From Karstenula rhodostoma CBS 690.94 (taxonomy: Eukaryota; Ascomycota; Dothideomycetes; Pleosporales; Didymosphaeriaceae): 64,000 nt of DNA. The position numbers and the translations under genes were made by a program. Below are positions 1 through 12,421 of the stretch, in pieces (within the stretch, counting starts at the first letter, position 1; each line of letters starts with the position of its first letter). The stretch is from the NCBI GenBank assembly GCA_010093485.1, contig MU001508.1:262051-326050 (forward strand), given 5' to 3'. Below the pieces are notes generated by a model that saw only the letters and a list, made by a program, of their open reading frames with translations, was not told the DNA's origin and made no database searches.

Positions 1-389
1 CATCATCAACTGCTCGCAGCCGGTCAACGACAAGATCTTCGACATCCAGGCCTTCGAGAAGTTCCTGCACGACCGCATCAAGGTCGAGGGCCGCACCGGC
101 AACCTCGGCGAGACCATCCAGATCTCCCAGCAGGGCGACGGCAAGATCGAGGTCATTGCCCACCAGGAGTTCTCCGGCCGCTACTTGAAGTACCTGTACG
201 TTTTGTGTTCCATGCGCAATGTTGGCTTGTGTGAAGATGGCGGATTGCTGATGCCCACGCAGTACCAAGAAGTTCCTCAAGAAGCAGCAGCTCCGTGACT
301 GGCTCCGCGTCGTTTCCACCTCCAAGGGTGTTTACGAGCTCCGCTTCTTCAACGTCGTCAACGACGAGGCCGACGAGGACGAGGACTAG
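1..389 (+). CDS. RPL22: 60S ribosomal protein L22 (3' part)
   Basis: This is a structural protein of the cytosolic large ribosomal subunit. Only the C-terminal part is present because the window starts inside the gene. Exons are 1..195 and 263..389, with an intron starting GTACGT and ending CGCAG. The spliced product contains the L22e motifs [16 protein letters not shown] and [19 protein letters not shown] and ends in an acidic tail (DEADEDED), as eukaryotic L22e proteins do. The frame is set by ATC at base 2, and the TAG stop is at 387-389. The identification rests on the recognised family sequence. Confidence 0.95.
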
Positions 390-1129
390 ATACCACGATT
401 TGGCTACGCGATATGATCTGCATGTGCATGGAGTCTATTGCTCACAAATGGGTCTGGGCGGTGGTTTTTTAGAGGGTATATAGAGCAATGCAAAATTTGC
501 CGTGCCCTCCATTATGGATGCTTTCTACGTGTGAAGTTGGCTGTGTTGTATTGCTTATAAGGATGGCAGGGTGTCGTGATAGAGCACTGCGTTTTCGCTC
601 CTCTTCGCACCCTTGTTCAGACGACTGTCGGTACTTCGCGGGTGGGTATTTGAATTTTTCCATTCGCTGAACCATCTGATCCACACTCAGAACCCGCAAA
701 GGTTGCTATGCGAATCGCATACACAGGGCCAGCAGGCAAAGTTGCGGCCGTCGAGGCGACCAGTGTCTTCCTATCTCACCCGTCGCACCGTCTGCTTGAT
801 GAGTGCGCATAGGATCTGCTAAACTCGGATGAATGATAGTGATACGAGCAGGAGGAGACTTGTTTCGACAGGCAAGCAGAACATGATAGAAGGCATCTTC
901 ACTTGCATTGGTGGACCTCCGGAGCATTCGAGTACGTTCGTAAGCTGTTTCTTATCTAGACAATCCTAACTGTCGCAACTATCGGCGACTCTGAAGAGTC
1001 GCGTGCGAGATTGAGGCTTTCGTACAATGCCGTAGAGAAATGGAAACCTCGTACCGAAAAAGCCCTTAGGCCGATCAACGCCAAACGCCCGCCGTCATTT
1101 TCACAGAACGGAGCCTTAGTCCTCCCCGC
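390..1129. other. intergenic, RPL22/NHP2 convergent 3' regions
   Basis: This interval lies between two convergent genes and should hold both 3' UTRs and terminators. Short open frames are present on both strands, but none has a recognisable motif or plausible splice extension. Confidence 0.6.
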
Positions 1130-1875
1130 CTATTTCCTCACCGTCTTGCTCGCCTTGATGACGATATCCCGGAGCGTGCCATATGCCTCGTCCCACTCGG
1201 CCTTGTCGTCGCCGCTGACATCCTTCTTCTTGCTCACTCGCTCCCTGCCTACCAGCACGACACTGGTGGGCCTCTTCGTTGCGCTCGCCTCGCCGAGCTC
1301 TGCACGGCTCTTGACAAAGACGTACGGCACGTTGTGGTCTTCGCAGAGGACGGGGATGTGGGAGATGACATCCATGGGCGAGATGTCGGCAGCAATGACG
1401 ACGATGGCGGAGGGGTTGGAGATGTCGGAAGAGGGAGGTGCGTTGGAGGACGACTTGCGGAGGAACTTGACGACTTCCTTGACGCCGCGGCGAAGAGTCT
1501 TGGTCTTCGCGGCTGGAGCAACCGTTAGTGTTGGAATCTTCGCTCGTAGTGAACTGAGGGCTTACACTTCTTGACCGTCTTGAGCACCTTTTTGACATCC
1601 TTTGACTCCTGGAGCAGAGGCTCCGCAATGGGCACCAGGGCGCTCGCGGGGATGTCTCTGGGCGCAGAGTCGCCGTCCGCGTCCACGACCCTTACCATGC
1701 TCTCCTCAGGCTCCTTGTCGAGCTCCATCTCCAAGGTGTCTGCAACGTCACCATTGAGCTTCGACTTCTTTTCCTTCTTGGACTTCTTGACACCGTCCAC
1801 ATCGGAGCGCTTCTCTTTCTTTTCCTTCTTCTCCTTCTTGTCCTTCACCCTCCTCTCTTCCTTGTCTTTGCCCAT
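1130..1875 (-). CDS. NHP2: H/ACA ribonucleoprotein subunit Nhp2
   Basis: Nhp2 is the L7Ae-type RNA-binding core subunit of box H/ACA snoRNPs, which pseudouridylate rRNA in the nucleolus. Exons on the minus strand are 1875..1566 and 1512..1130. The intron starts GTAAGC, has a CTAAC branch site and ends CAG. The product is 230 aa. Residues 1-85 are a lysine-rich, low-complexity nucleolar-type extension (KKEKKEKKEKR). The L7Ae core follows, with LRRGVKEVVKFLRK, VVIAADISPMDVISHIP and LCEDHNVPYVFVKSR then ATKRPTSVVLVG, all diagnostic of Nhp2. It is longer than the yeast protein (156 aa) because of the N-terminal tail, which is usual in filamentous fungi. Confidence 0.94.
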
Positions 1876-2816
1876 TGCGAATGCGCGTGCAGAGGCTTTC
1901 AGTGTGCAAGGGTTGGTGAGGCGGGGATGGCAGGATATCAAGTCGCAATTGAAGGCTGCGCAGTAGCTTTATGTAAAAGGCGACTGGTTTCGAGGATGTG
2001 GGCGGGCCGACGCGTTCTTGATGTTGGCTGGCGAGCTTCGCACTTTTTCCGTCCAAAATTTCGAAGCTGCACGGTCTTAGCGCCTTGGCACCTGCAATAT
2101 CTTGGCGTCGTCCAGAGCGCATTGATTGCAGGGTAAACTCCAGCACCTTTACGACAGACGTTACCCAAAAACGTCAAAGTTTGTTTTCACGTATTTCAGA
2201 AGCCAGCCGAGATTCACCAAATGCATCCTATTATACATGACTATATAGCAACCGCAGCGCCCCCAAACACTTCTACTGCCCATTGACCTGACCTCCTCCC
2301 TCCTCCGCCGTCGCGAAGGCAGATGGAACAAGCACTAGTGGTATATGCGATAAGAAACTAGACCAAATGAGATGAGGAAGGAAAAAGCAAGAAAACAAAA
2401 CATTAACGGATTGTCGCATTACACCCGTGACGAACAAGAAGCGCAGCATGGGGCCAGCCACCAATAGTGATTCCCAAAGTAACGAGAGGGTATGTAAGAG
2501 CAGGAAAGGTATTAGTAGTGTGACCCCATGTCCAGAAGGAGCAAAGTCCAGGCCCAGCTGCGTCTACAAATGGACCGAGACCGCCCCATGCGCCAAATTG
2601 AACCCATTCTTAGAAAACAAATTTGAGATCGGGAGAGACAGAGACGGAATAAAAGTCAGCACCATATGCGGTCAAATTGAGAACAGCACACCGAACTCCG
2701 AGCCATGCTCCAAACAATCGGGACATGATGGAGGTAGAGACGTGCGAACAGTCTAAAAGTAAAGTGGAGACAAGAATAGAATGTCGTAAAAGTCGTGAAG
2801 AGCGGCGCTGGTGGGC
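1876..2816. other. intergenic: NHP2 promoter side and regulator 3' side
   Basis: The interval holds the 5' flank of NHP2 and the 3' flank of the downstream minus-strand transcription factor. No coding region was recognised. The 2300-2750 part is A/G rich and open in several frames, without motifs. Confidence 0.5.
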
Positions 2817-5611
2817 CTAGTAAGCCATTTGCATTTCGAGCACTTGGACCCCACCTGCCGCCATAGAGGGTGTCGCGGAGCCTGAGCGTTCAGACATGGC
2901 GTCTTCGTAGCCCACAAGGGCTTGGGAGTGGAGCTTGAAAGCTTCACCCATCAGCTTGGTGATACTGGCACTAGTCAGCGTTGATCCAACATGGGATATG
3001 AACGATTGCTTACCCCCAAACGACCACCTCATCGATCATGCTACCCCAAAGCCGAGCCACGGTAGAGCTAAGCTTGGCCCCGTACACATCGACAGAATCG
3101 TCATCGAACAGATTCCGAAGCTTGTTGTACATTGCTAGTTCTTCCTCGGTAGCGGGCTCCTCGTCGTGTTCCAGGCGGTACAACCAGAGTGTCAGAATGA
3201 CCATGAGATCCATACCAGTCAGAGGGTGTTCGATGCTCCAGTTGGTTGCTGAAGTACGTGCAACCCACCGGATGCCTTGAACAGCTGCGACTTCGATGCA
3301 GTCAAAGCATTCCTGAATGACCTTGATCATCTCCTCCGATCGCTGCACCTTGTCCCGTGCATTAGTCATGGCGGCAGCAACCTCGTAGGAGTCGTGGTAG
3401 CGTAGAGCCTCCTGGACGGACTTCAGATCTACCACAAGCCTCGTTCTGGTGTTCCTGTACATAGCCATGGCGTTGAAGATCAAGGGATGACCCTTGTGCG
3501 GCGCACTCAGCTGGACCACGACAGTCTCCGGTTCGCAAAGCTCGAGGGACTTCTCCCAGGTCTCCAACGCAAGCCTCAACTTGTACTCGGTTACAACATC
3601 CTGCAAAGCCTCTGGGCTACGCTTATGGTACCATACTTCCAAGAACAGTGCATTGATCATGACACGGGTAGCGAAAGCGCTGTACTGAGCTGGTTCTCCT
3701 TGGAAAAGATTGTCGTGAGCCTGGCGGAAGGTGATGATCTTGGAGGCCGAAACGCTTTCTCGCCATGACTCCTCGTCAGATACCTCCATGGTCCAAAGAG
3801 ATTCAGAAGACGGGAGCTCGAGTGTGTCGAACTCGTTGAAGCCCATGGCAGGTGTGTGGTTGTAGGTCAAGGTCATGAGACCAAAAAAGATGTACACTGC
3901 GTAGTAAGTGCGACGACATTGCTCGTCTACGGTCCACTCTTCATGGCTTGGCTGCGCGTTTTCCCGAGCCTCTGAGCGAAGCTTGAGTTCATATCGGTTT
4001 CCAGCTACCATGTTAGCCAAAAGACTCTTGATGGAGCAAGCCCACTCCAGACCCTTGGGATCACCGCTCCAGCTTGCGAAGATCATGTTCAGTAGAGTAC
4101 TTTGCATCGTCCACAGTGGGCACTTGCGAGAGCTAAAGTTTTCCTTGTTCTGCAAAAACTGGTTTACGAGAACTTTGGACCCAATGTGGAGCATGTATGC
4201 TTGATCTTGATCGAAGATGTATAGTGCACCAATCGAGAGCACAGCAAGGAGTAGCGGAGCTGCAACTTCAGTCGGCCGGAATGTGGCTGGGTGCAAGAAC
4301 GGCAGATGAGGATGAAATAGGTCGAAGTATGTCTTGAGCAACCTGTTAACCGTGTTCAAGCTCGGCAGGTGGAAAGTCTCCAACAGAGCATTTTCGCTGT
4401 CGTACTGCCTGACGTTCTCGAAGATCCTCGCGCATTGTTCATCGTTCTCTACTTGAGGAGCTCGCGCAACCATGAGTGCCTGGCTGGGACCAGGAGATCT
4501 ACGATAATCAACAGGTGACACTGGGCCGAGCATACCCGGATAGGGCGAGAGTGCACCTGGCGTCCCGAGACCAGCGGCAGCGGCAGAGCTGTTCATTGGC
4601 TGGAACGTAGGGGGGATGCTGGAGTTTGACATCTGACGTTCCATCAGCGGCGGCAACTGGTGAGGATGCGAGTTGAGAGCGCTGGCACTGTTGAACGCGG
4701 GATGCGTGTCCTGGGAGCCATGCGTCCTGGACTCGGGGACCATGGAATCTCCCCAGGGCATCTGCGGCAACGACATGGAGCCCGGGGCAGGATAGGTGAC
4801 GGCGGGCTCCATCATCGGCGGCCCAGTGGGCGAGATGACGGCGCTTGGGGCTTCGGTAGACATGTCAGGCTCCTGGCTAGCCATGGCCTTGTGGCGGAAG
4901 TCGGTCATCAACATGGCCGCCGCCTCTATGTCTACCATCTCTTCACTGCTGGCCTCGATCTGCTCTAGTGTAGTCGCCGACTCGTGTGCCATGACGCCTT
5001 TCGATGGGCCCGGCGCCACGGTCTCTTCTTGCGTCTTGTTGTTGGCACGGCGTTTGACCTCGCTGGTCAATGGCACGCCGCCGTCTTTTGCGTGGACGGT
5101 ACGATCGTGGCGCAACAGCAGGTCGCGACGGACGAAGGTGCTGCGGCATTTGTGGCATTTGAAGGGGCGTTCTTTCGTGTCTGTGAGGGGTAGTTAGCAA
5201 CAGAAACCCCGCAACGCGCCAGCTTCGCGACTTTCCGCATCAACAAAGCATCAAAAAAGGGATCGCAACAGCCATCCCGCACGTTGGAAGGAGCAACGGA
5301 TGACTTGATGCGAACGCGAGGGTGCGAAGCGCGATGGCAGCGGACAGTGTAGTGTCGCACCAATATTACCACGAGCACTCAAACATCACAGCCGCGCGGC
5401 GCATGGTCTCGGCGGGCGCCGGCATCAAGTCGGGACTCTATCAGGATATGGAAAACAACTTACGCGATCGTTCATGGCGGCTGCGGTGCTCGCTCCTGCT
5501 GAAGGCGCGGTTGCAGAACTGGCACTTGTACTTCTTCTCGGGTGCGGAGCCCGTCTTGCGGGCGGCAGGCGGTGCGGCGGCGGAGGCCATGGTCATGGCA
5601 GCAGCGGGCAT
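2817..5611 (-). CDS. C2H2 zinc-finger / fungal_trans transcription factor
   Basis: This is a putative nuclear DNA-binding regulator of 820 aa. Minus-strand exons are 5611..5464, 5180..3014 and 2964..2817. The introns start GTAAGT and GTAAGC and end CAG. Two adjacent C2H2 fingers lie at residues 30-50 (C30, C33, H46, H50) and 58-79 (C58, C61, H74, H79); the first intron interrupts the linker after finger one, and only splicing restores HTKERPF. A Ser/Pro/Met-rich middle region precedes a fungal_trans-type regulatory domain from about residue 300, seen in LFHPHLPFLHPATFRP and YYAVYIFFGLMTLTYNHTP. The last exon adds an amphipathic tail. This C2H2 plus fungal_trans architecture is common in Pezizomycotina. 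The target genes cannot be inferred. In-frame ATGs at 5611, 5596 and 5590 are alternative starts. Confidence 0.9.
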
Positions 5612-8600
5612 GTACCGGCAGAGGGAGGAGACTGGGTCTCTACGGCAAGGTCGCTCGGGTGTGAGGGCGGTGCTGCCGGGTGCGCGACGGTATTAAAGCG
5701 TGCAGGGTGAATCTAGTAGCATTCCTTCGCGTCGAAGTCAGCGTTCGCATAGAAATAGGCGTGCCGGAAGCCGGTGATAGATGGACGACTCGGGGGTTGT
5801 TGCGACGGCGGGTGGGATGGAATAATGAGGTGATGGGTGAGGAAAGAGCGCGGGCACGAGCGACGGAAAGGGGAGGGGTAGGGTTCAACTTCCAGCCACC
5901 CACTGTCAGTGCTGTGGCCTAGCTGGGGGCGTTGTGCTGGTGCCACGTCCGTCGCGGGTGCGGCTCTCGTTTCTTTTCCAAGGTTGCCGCCCGTTGTTTA
6001 TTCCCTGACCACTTGCGTGCATGCGGTGCTGATGCGCGCTGCCCCTCACTGTTGTTGACAGCACAGTCTGGTTCGCAGCGGGGTTGCTCTTGCCCCTCCA
6101 AAATGGAGCTTGAAGGCGCGACCACCAGCGCGTTCCCCCCAGCTGCCAGTGCACGCCAACTTCACAGACACCCGCCCTCCAGCACTCCCGCACCTCAGCG
6201 CTGAGCGCGGCCTGTATTGCGCGCTGCAGACGGCCGGCAGTGCTGCATCCCGCGAGCCGGCAGGAGCGCAGCATGGCCGCCCGCCTGCCAAACCGACCGC
6301 CCGCCTGCCTGCCAAACCGCCCTTCCAACAGCCCGTACCCAGGTACATGCCTCGCGAACGCAAGGCTAGTCGCGCCAGAGTGCCGTACGACGGAGCCGTC
6401 AATCGTCTTGAGCTGGCCGCATAGCATCCGGAAAGAGCGGTATGGCCTCGCTGTGCCCTCGCCATGCCCTCGCTATCTCCAGGCGGTCCACTTCTGCCAA
6501 CGACCGCATATCCACACCGCCTTCCGGCGCATCTTCGTGCCCAAAGTTACTGACATAGCGGTAAACATTACACCTGAGGGGCGAGCCACCCCCCTCTCAG
6601 CCCACTTTCGCTATGCCCAACCCATGACGACGACCATGGGAAAAGGGGGTGCTTTTGTCTCACGCAACGACGCCAGGACGAGCCTCGAAATTTCACCAAC
6701 AGCGAGGCTATCTTGTGGATGCGCCGGGACCGATCGGCGCCCACTTACTCGTTCCTAGCGAAGGCCCGTAGCAACGGGAGCTGGATATCCTTCCCCGGAC
6801 CCACCACCCTAGCTTTAGCACCATCGCGAGTCGCATGAGAAGGCCAAAGATTGTCTCAAGTCTCGGTTGCATCATGCATGTGCGACTTCGCGCAGCCACT
6901 TCTGACCTTGTAACCCGGTGGCATGCTACGGTATATCTACCACGGGAAGCGCAACAAGGACGCCACAAGCTCGACTCTCCTAGCCAGCAGGAAGGTGGCA
7001 TGTCTGGTTGTTGCCCCGCTGAGCCTGCTCGCCTCCAGGGATTGCGGGCGGCGACCTCGATCCTTAGGCATGGGTGACCGGCGGTAAAAGAGTTGGAAAT
7101 GCGGCTCGCTTGCCAAGTACTTGTCCAACAGTCACCTGCTTTTCTTTTCCTACACTGGACGCCGGGACGAAATGAGACATGGTCGTCGAGCAAATCTCTC
7201 CACGTACACCCCTCCATTCTCCGTTGCGGTGCTCCGAAGAGGGGCATTGCTTTTGCGTCAAGCCCCCACGCTAACACGGATCTCGTAATGCTCCAGAAGA
7301 AATGGGTCTGCTCCTGGTTTCATATGCGGATCGCGGCACCTTCCCGTTGTGCAGGAACACGCCGTGGGCGTGGGAATGATTTGTTGAGGATGCTCGACGG
7401 AAGTCATTGCCAGGATGAGGCTAGAAGGTACATGTTGATGATATGCCAATGCTTTCCACGTCGCTAGAACCAAGAGAGACTCGCTCAACCTTTTGGTTGC
7501 AATTAGCCGTGCGACAAGGTTTTCTAGCCATGTGCGCATGGCACGGCAGCCCTGAGTTACTAACACCGTCTCTTCACGTGGAAACATACTTTCTCAGAGC
7601 AGTTAGCTGCAGCCTCAACCCACTCGCGCTGAGAGGCGCACGTCGTCCGTTTCCACGCGAGCAGCTAACGTTTCTAAGCATCTTCCGGCAAGGTCAAGCC
7701 TGCACGTTCCTCGGTATGGAACGGTGGTTGTATTTTGATGTATGAATGCTGTCCGCAACAGTGCCATTCAAGTCAGGTAGTATCTTTGCAAGATCACCGA
7801 GAAGTTGGAGATGTGTGGTGTTGAGAGGTTACACAGGCGCCGTCATGGCCGAGTACTTCCCTGTAGGCGGATGACAGGTGGGCGTTCCACGGCTCGCCGT
7901 GTTATGACCACGGCCCATCCCGTTGCCGTGTGTGCACAGGGCTTGTCGGTCAAGACTCCCTTCCGAGCTCAGAGCCGTGCGTCTGATCGGGACTCGGAGC
8001 TGCGTCGCTGGACTTGAGTCAGCCGGCAACAGGGCTGCTGTCCGTCAACTTTCAAGGCCTCCCCTCGAAGGGGCGGTCTAGATGTGAGCGTCTGAAGTTG
8101 AGGTGGGGCAGTGTTGGTGATGCTGGCTCATGGTACCGTGGCTGTCTCGTGGCAGGTATCGTCGCGGGACAGGTAGGGAACTCTAGGCTTGCGTAGACGG
8201 CGACAATGCACGTCGAGACGTATACAAATTGCTGCCGCAATCAACGGACATGGATGGGCAATACCACATCGCATCGTGTAAAGACCATGTGTAACCGTAG
8301 ACTCAGCCGGCATGGCATGTACGGTGCGCCAATGGAGAAGCTCTGGACTGGATGCATGTTCCAGGATAACGGCGATCACGTGTGTAACCTCCTGCAGGCG
8401 ATGAGGCAGTTCCGGTGTGCAATCCCTCGCGGAGTCCTGTCCAGCTGCAGCCTCCTGGCGTGTCGTGCCGTTGCTCTCCCAGAACGAACCCGCCAGTTTT
8501 TGCTTCCCAGTGTCTGCACGCCTGTTTGCACCGCTCATTCGCTCCGCAGCCGCGAATGAGAGCTAGCCCTTCCGTCGCAAGCGCCCAGCGGCGGTCACAC

Positions 8601-8822
8601 CGATCCCTTTTCCATACGCAGATCGCAGCGCTGCCCGCCCACAGCACGCGGAGCTCCTGAACATCGCGACGCGGGCGTTCACCTCAGCAGCCTCCGTCTA
8701 GGGCTTCCGTTCGAGGGCTCCTGCAGCTGCTGCCGGTGGGGCCAACCAAGGCTACGCTCCGCTCCGTCTCATAGAAAACGCACATCCCCCCCCCCCGCGC
8801 AGCAACGCGACGAGGCTCCAGC
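5612..8822. other. 3.2 kb interval without a recognised gene
   Basis: This is a GC-rich, roughly 3.2 kb stretch between divergent genes (the C2H2 regulator on minus, the RasGEF on plus), so it carries both promoters. Many open frames exist on both strands, but they are compositional: Arg/Ala/Pro rich, no domain motif and no consistent splice extension. A short direct repeat of the GCCTGCCAAACCG type lies near 6285-6325. A run of 11-12 C bases near 8787-8798 immediately precedes the RasGEF start. Confidence 0.5.
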
Positions 8823-11800
8823 ATGGCGTTCAACGGCACCGTGCCCCCGCCGGGGAGCATGTTTGTGCGCGCCCTCTACGACTACGACGCCGACGATCGC
8901 ACGAGCTTGAGCTTCCGCCAGGGCGACATCATCCAGGTCATCACACAGCTCGAGAGTGGCTGGTGGGACGGCGTCATCAACGGCGTGCGCGGCTGGTTCC
9001 CGAGCAACTACTGTGCCGTCGTCACCCGCGCCGACGACGACGTGCACGATGACCGGAACGGTGCAGATGCAGTCGACGACGACACCCAGTCCGAGCTCGG
9101 CGGCACCGACTACGCCAACTCTGACACCGAGTCCCTCAACGGCAACGACACCATCCTGCCCATTGAGCGCAATGGCAGCGACAACACCAAGGAGGAGGAG
9201 GCCGCGTTTTGGATCCCCCAGGCCACGTCCGACGGTCGCCTGTTCTACTTCAACACGCTCACTGGCGTGAGCACCATGGAGCTGCCTCTCGAGTCGCCCT
9301 CGGCCAACGAGACTGGGCCCCGCGATCGCGTCAACGTCTTCATACCAGACTCCTCGAGGCCGCCGGCCGAGCTGCTGGCTTCTGGCTACAATGGGGAGGA
9401 TACAGACGACGAGAACTCGGCGTCGGACTTCGAGGGTCCGGGCATGATGGGCTCGCACAGCTCTCTGGTAAGCTCCGCCGCAGTCAGACACATTGAACGT
9501 GTATACTGACATGCTCCTCTCAGCCGGGGCGCAAGAGACTCTCGGACGGCGTGTCGCCTGCGACTTCCATGGATTCCATAAATCAACATACTTCCTTCGA
9601 CCGGTCGGCAGATGCAAATGGTACGAGCTTTTCAATCGCCAATATCCCCCCTCTCGGAACCACTGCCACCTCGTTTGCTGACAACCATACGGGTGGCCCA
9701 CACACGACCCCTGGTTCTCGCAAGTTCTACGACGATGTAAATCCCGTACCTCTGACATGGAACCGTATGGTCGAAGACATGCGACGAGCCATCGAGCGCT
9801 ATCGGCAGGCAATCAACAACAGCGACCGCTCCGAGTTCGTCAAACGTGCAGAAGATATCTCTGACCATCTGCGGCTGATTCTTGCCGCTGGATCTGGGAC
9901 AACCGACAATCACTCGGGCAATCCTTCCATCATTTCGACCAACAAAGCTCTCTATCCGCACTTCCGCGAAACCATGTCGAGGTTCTCAAAGCTAGTCCTC
10001 TCGTCTCATATCGCTGCGGCAGACTTTCCCCCACCAGATTCTTATTCCAAGTGCCTCAAGGAGGCCGACGGTGTGCTGAACGGTGTATACGGGTTTGTTG
10101 AGGTCGCTCGACAACAGCGCGGGGAAGACATCCCGCGCCTCGTTCCTGGCTTCGTGGTCGGTAATTCGGCGGGTGGCAACTGGCACAATAATGGCGTGGA
10201 TGTCTGGAATGCCTCAGCCCCGACCTCGTTCATCGATCAAGAAGACTATGAGCCGATGGTTGAACCTACCGTGAAGCTGGACTCTCGTGTGTTGGAGCGC
10301 CTTGAAGACCTGAAGCGGTTGATTGTCTCTAGCATTCGCAGGCTGGATGAGCAGCTCGTCGTTCGCGACAAGATTATGACGCCATACAGACATCAGATCA
10401 TCGGCGACAGCGTCTGCAACGCCGCTGGAAAGGTTCTGGACGTTTGCCGTCCTTGGATATCTACTATCGAGTCTGTCAATCTCTCTGCCCTCAGCTCCAC
10501 CATGCAGGGGCAGCAACTGGGTGAATTCAGTATACAAAAGCAAAAGGTCTACGACTTGGTTTCAGAGCTGGTTATCAGTTGCCAAGGTGTCGCGGCCCCG
10601 TTGGCCGACGAATGGGCTGAAAACCGTGGCGACTCCTTGGAAGAAAGGATCAACGGCTGTCGAGCTGTGTCGCGTGATCTGGAGACTACCATCGTGGAAC
10701 AATACGGTTTACTGCAGCACATGTCGGAAGCTGTACCTCTGGCTGATATTGCAGTGCGCAATGACCCACGACGGAACACGGACACGGAAGTAGGAGGCTC
10801 ACATGCCCTTGGAGGCTCAAGTACTTCAAGGCCGCTTCTGAAAGATGTACCTCAATCGCATACATACAGCGAAGGAACGTCACTGGAAGATAAGGTGGTG
10901 GAACCAATCCGCACAGCCAACAGCAGTAAGAAGATCAAGGACTTCTTTGGAGAAGTACCCAACATACCTCAAACAACGGTTGAGGAGGTGCCTGAGTTCC
11001 TTAAGCTCGACCACGAGGGCGAAATCTCGTACGATCATAAGACAACCCCACCTCAGCTCCGTGGAGGCACGCTGCAGGGCCTTGTAGAACAACTGACACG
11101 ACATGATCGATTGGATCCTGCGTTCAACAACACTTTCCTCCTCACTTACCGGTCGTTCACGACGGCTTCGGAGCTGTTCGAGATGCTCGTTAAGAGATGG
11201 AGCATTCAGCCGCCGTACGGACTCGCGAAAGAGGACTATCAGACCTGGGTCGATAAGAAGCAGAAGCCAATCCGTTTCCGCGTAGTCAACATTCTTAAGA
11301 GTTGGTTCGACAACTACTGGATGGAAGGCAATGACGAAGAGGCGAGAATTCTGATTCAAAGGGTGTACAACTTTGCCAAGGACCATGTAGCGACTACCAG
11401 TACTCCTGGTGCTGCTCCGTTGATGACATCCGTCGAACAACGATCTCGAGGCCCAGATATGCCGACCAAACGGATGGTTCTTACTCTAAATGCACAAACC
11501 CCCCAGCCGATCTTGCCCAAGCATATGAAGAAGCTCAAGTTCCTCGACATCGATCCTACGGAATTTGCACGGCAGTTGACCATCATCGAATCGCGACTTT
11601 ACGGCAAAATTCGACCTACCGAATGTCTCAACAAGACATGGCAGAAGAAGTTGACGCCCGGCGAGCCTGATCCAGCCTCGAACGTGAAGGCGTTGATTCT
11701 TCACTCGAACCAACTGACGAACTGGGTGGCGCAAATGATCCTGACTCAGCAAGACGTCAAGCGAAGAGTGATTGTCATTAAGCACTTTGTGAATGTAGCA

Positions 11801-12421
11801 GAGAAATGCCGCCTACTGAACAATTTCTCGACCCTGACTTCGATCATATCGGCCCTTGGCACGGCGCCCATTGCCCGACTTAACAGGACGTGGCAAGCTG
11901 TGAACGCACGTTCAATGACGACGTTGGAGAACATGCGGAAGCTCATGGGTAGTACCAAGAACTTCACAGACTACCGAGAGACACTACACAAAGCGAACCC
12001 ACCGTGCATTCCTTTCTTCGGTATGGTAGCACGATTCCGCTCGGCCTGAGTACTCGCTAACAGTGCAGGTGTGTACCTTACGGATCTGACATTCATCGAG
12101 GATGGTATCCCGTCGTTGATCAAGAAGACCAACCTCATCAACTTCGCCAAGCGTGCGAAGACTGCTGAGGTGATCCGCGACATCCAGCAGTACCAGAACG
12201 TACCTTACCCGCTGCAACCGGTACCGGAACTGCAGGATTACATTCTGACCAACATGAACTCGGCTGGCGACGTGCACGAGATGTACGAGACGAGTCTGCA
12301 AGTGGAGCCTCGAGAGCGTGAAGACGAGAAGATTGCAAGGTCAGTGATGGCGTGGTCCAAACTGCAGTTTTCAGTGGATTGACGGCTTAACAGGCTTCTC
12401 TCTGAGTCTGGATTCTTGTGA
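8823..12421 (+). CDS. CDC25: Cdc25-type Ras guanine nucleotide exchange factor
   Basis: The protein activates Ras by GDP/GTP exchange, upstream of adenylate cyclase/PKA in ascomycetes, and acts at membranes. Exons are 8823..9467, 9524..12020, 12069..12339 and 12394..12421, giving 1146 aa. An SH3 domain spans about residues 14-65 ([25 protein letters not shown]). A WW-like segment follows near 125-155 ([20 protein letters not shown]). RasGEF_N begins near 727 ([20 protein letters not shown]). The catalytic CDC25 homology domain runs from about 887 to 1105 ([40 protein letters not shown]). The second intron splits the codon in PFFG|VYLTDL, and only splicing gives the conserved motif. The last 28-base exon gives RLLSESGFL; without the last splice the protein would end a few residues later, so its C-terminus is the least certain part. 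Confidence 0.94.

Noticed and set aside
8769..9812. 347-codon minus-strand frame opposite the RasGEF start
   Set aside because: The plus strand encodes an unmistakable SH3 domain; the antisense protein has no motif.
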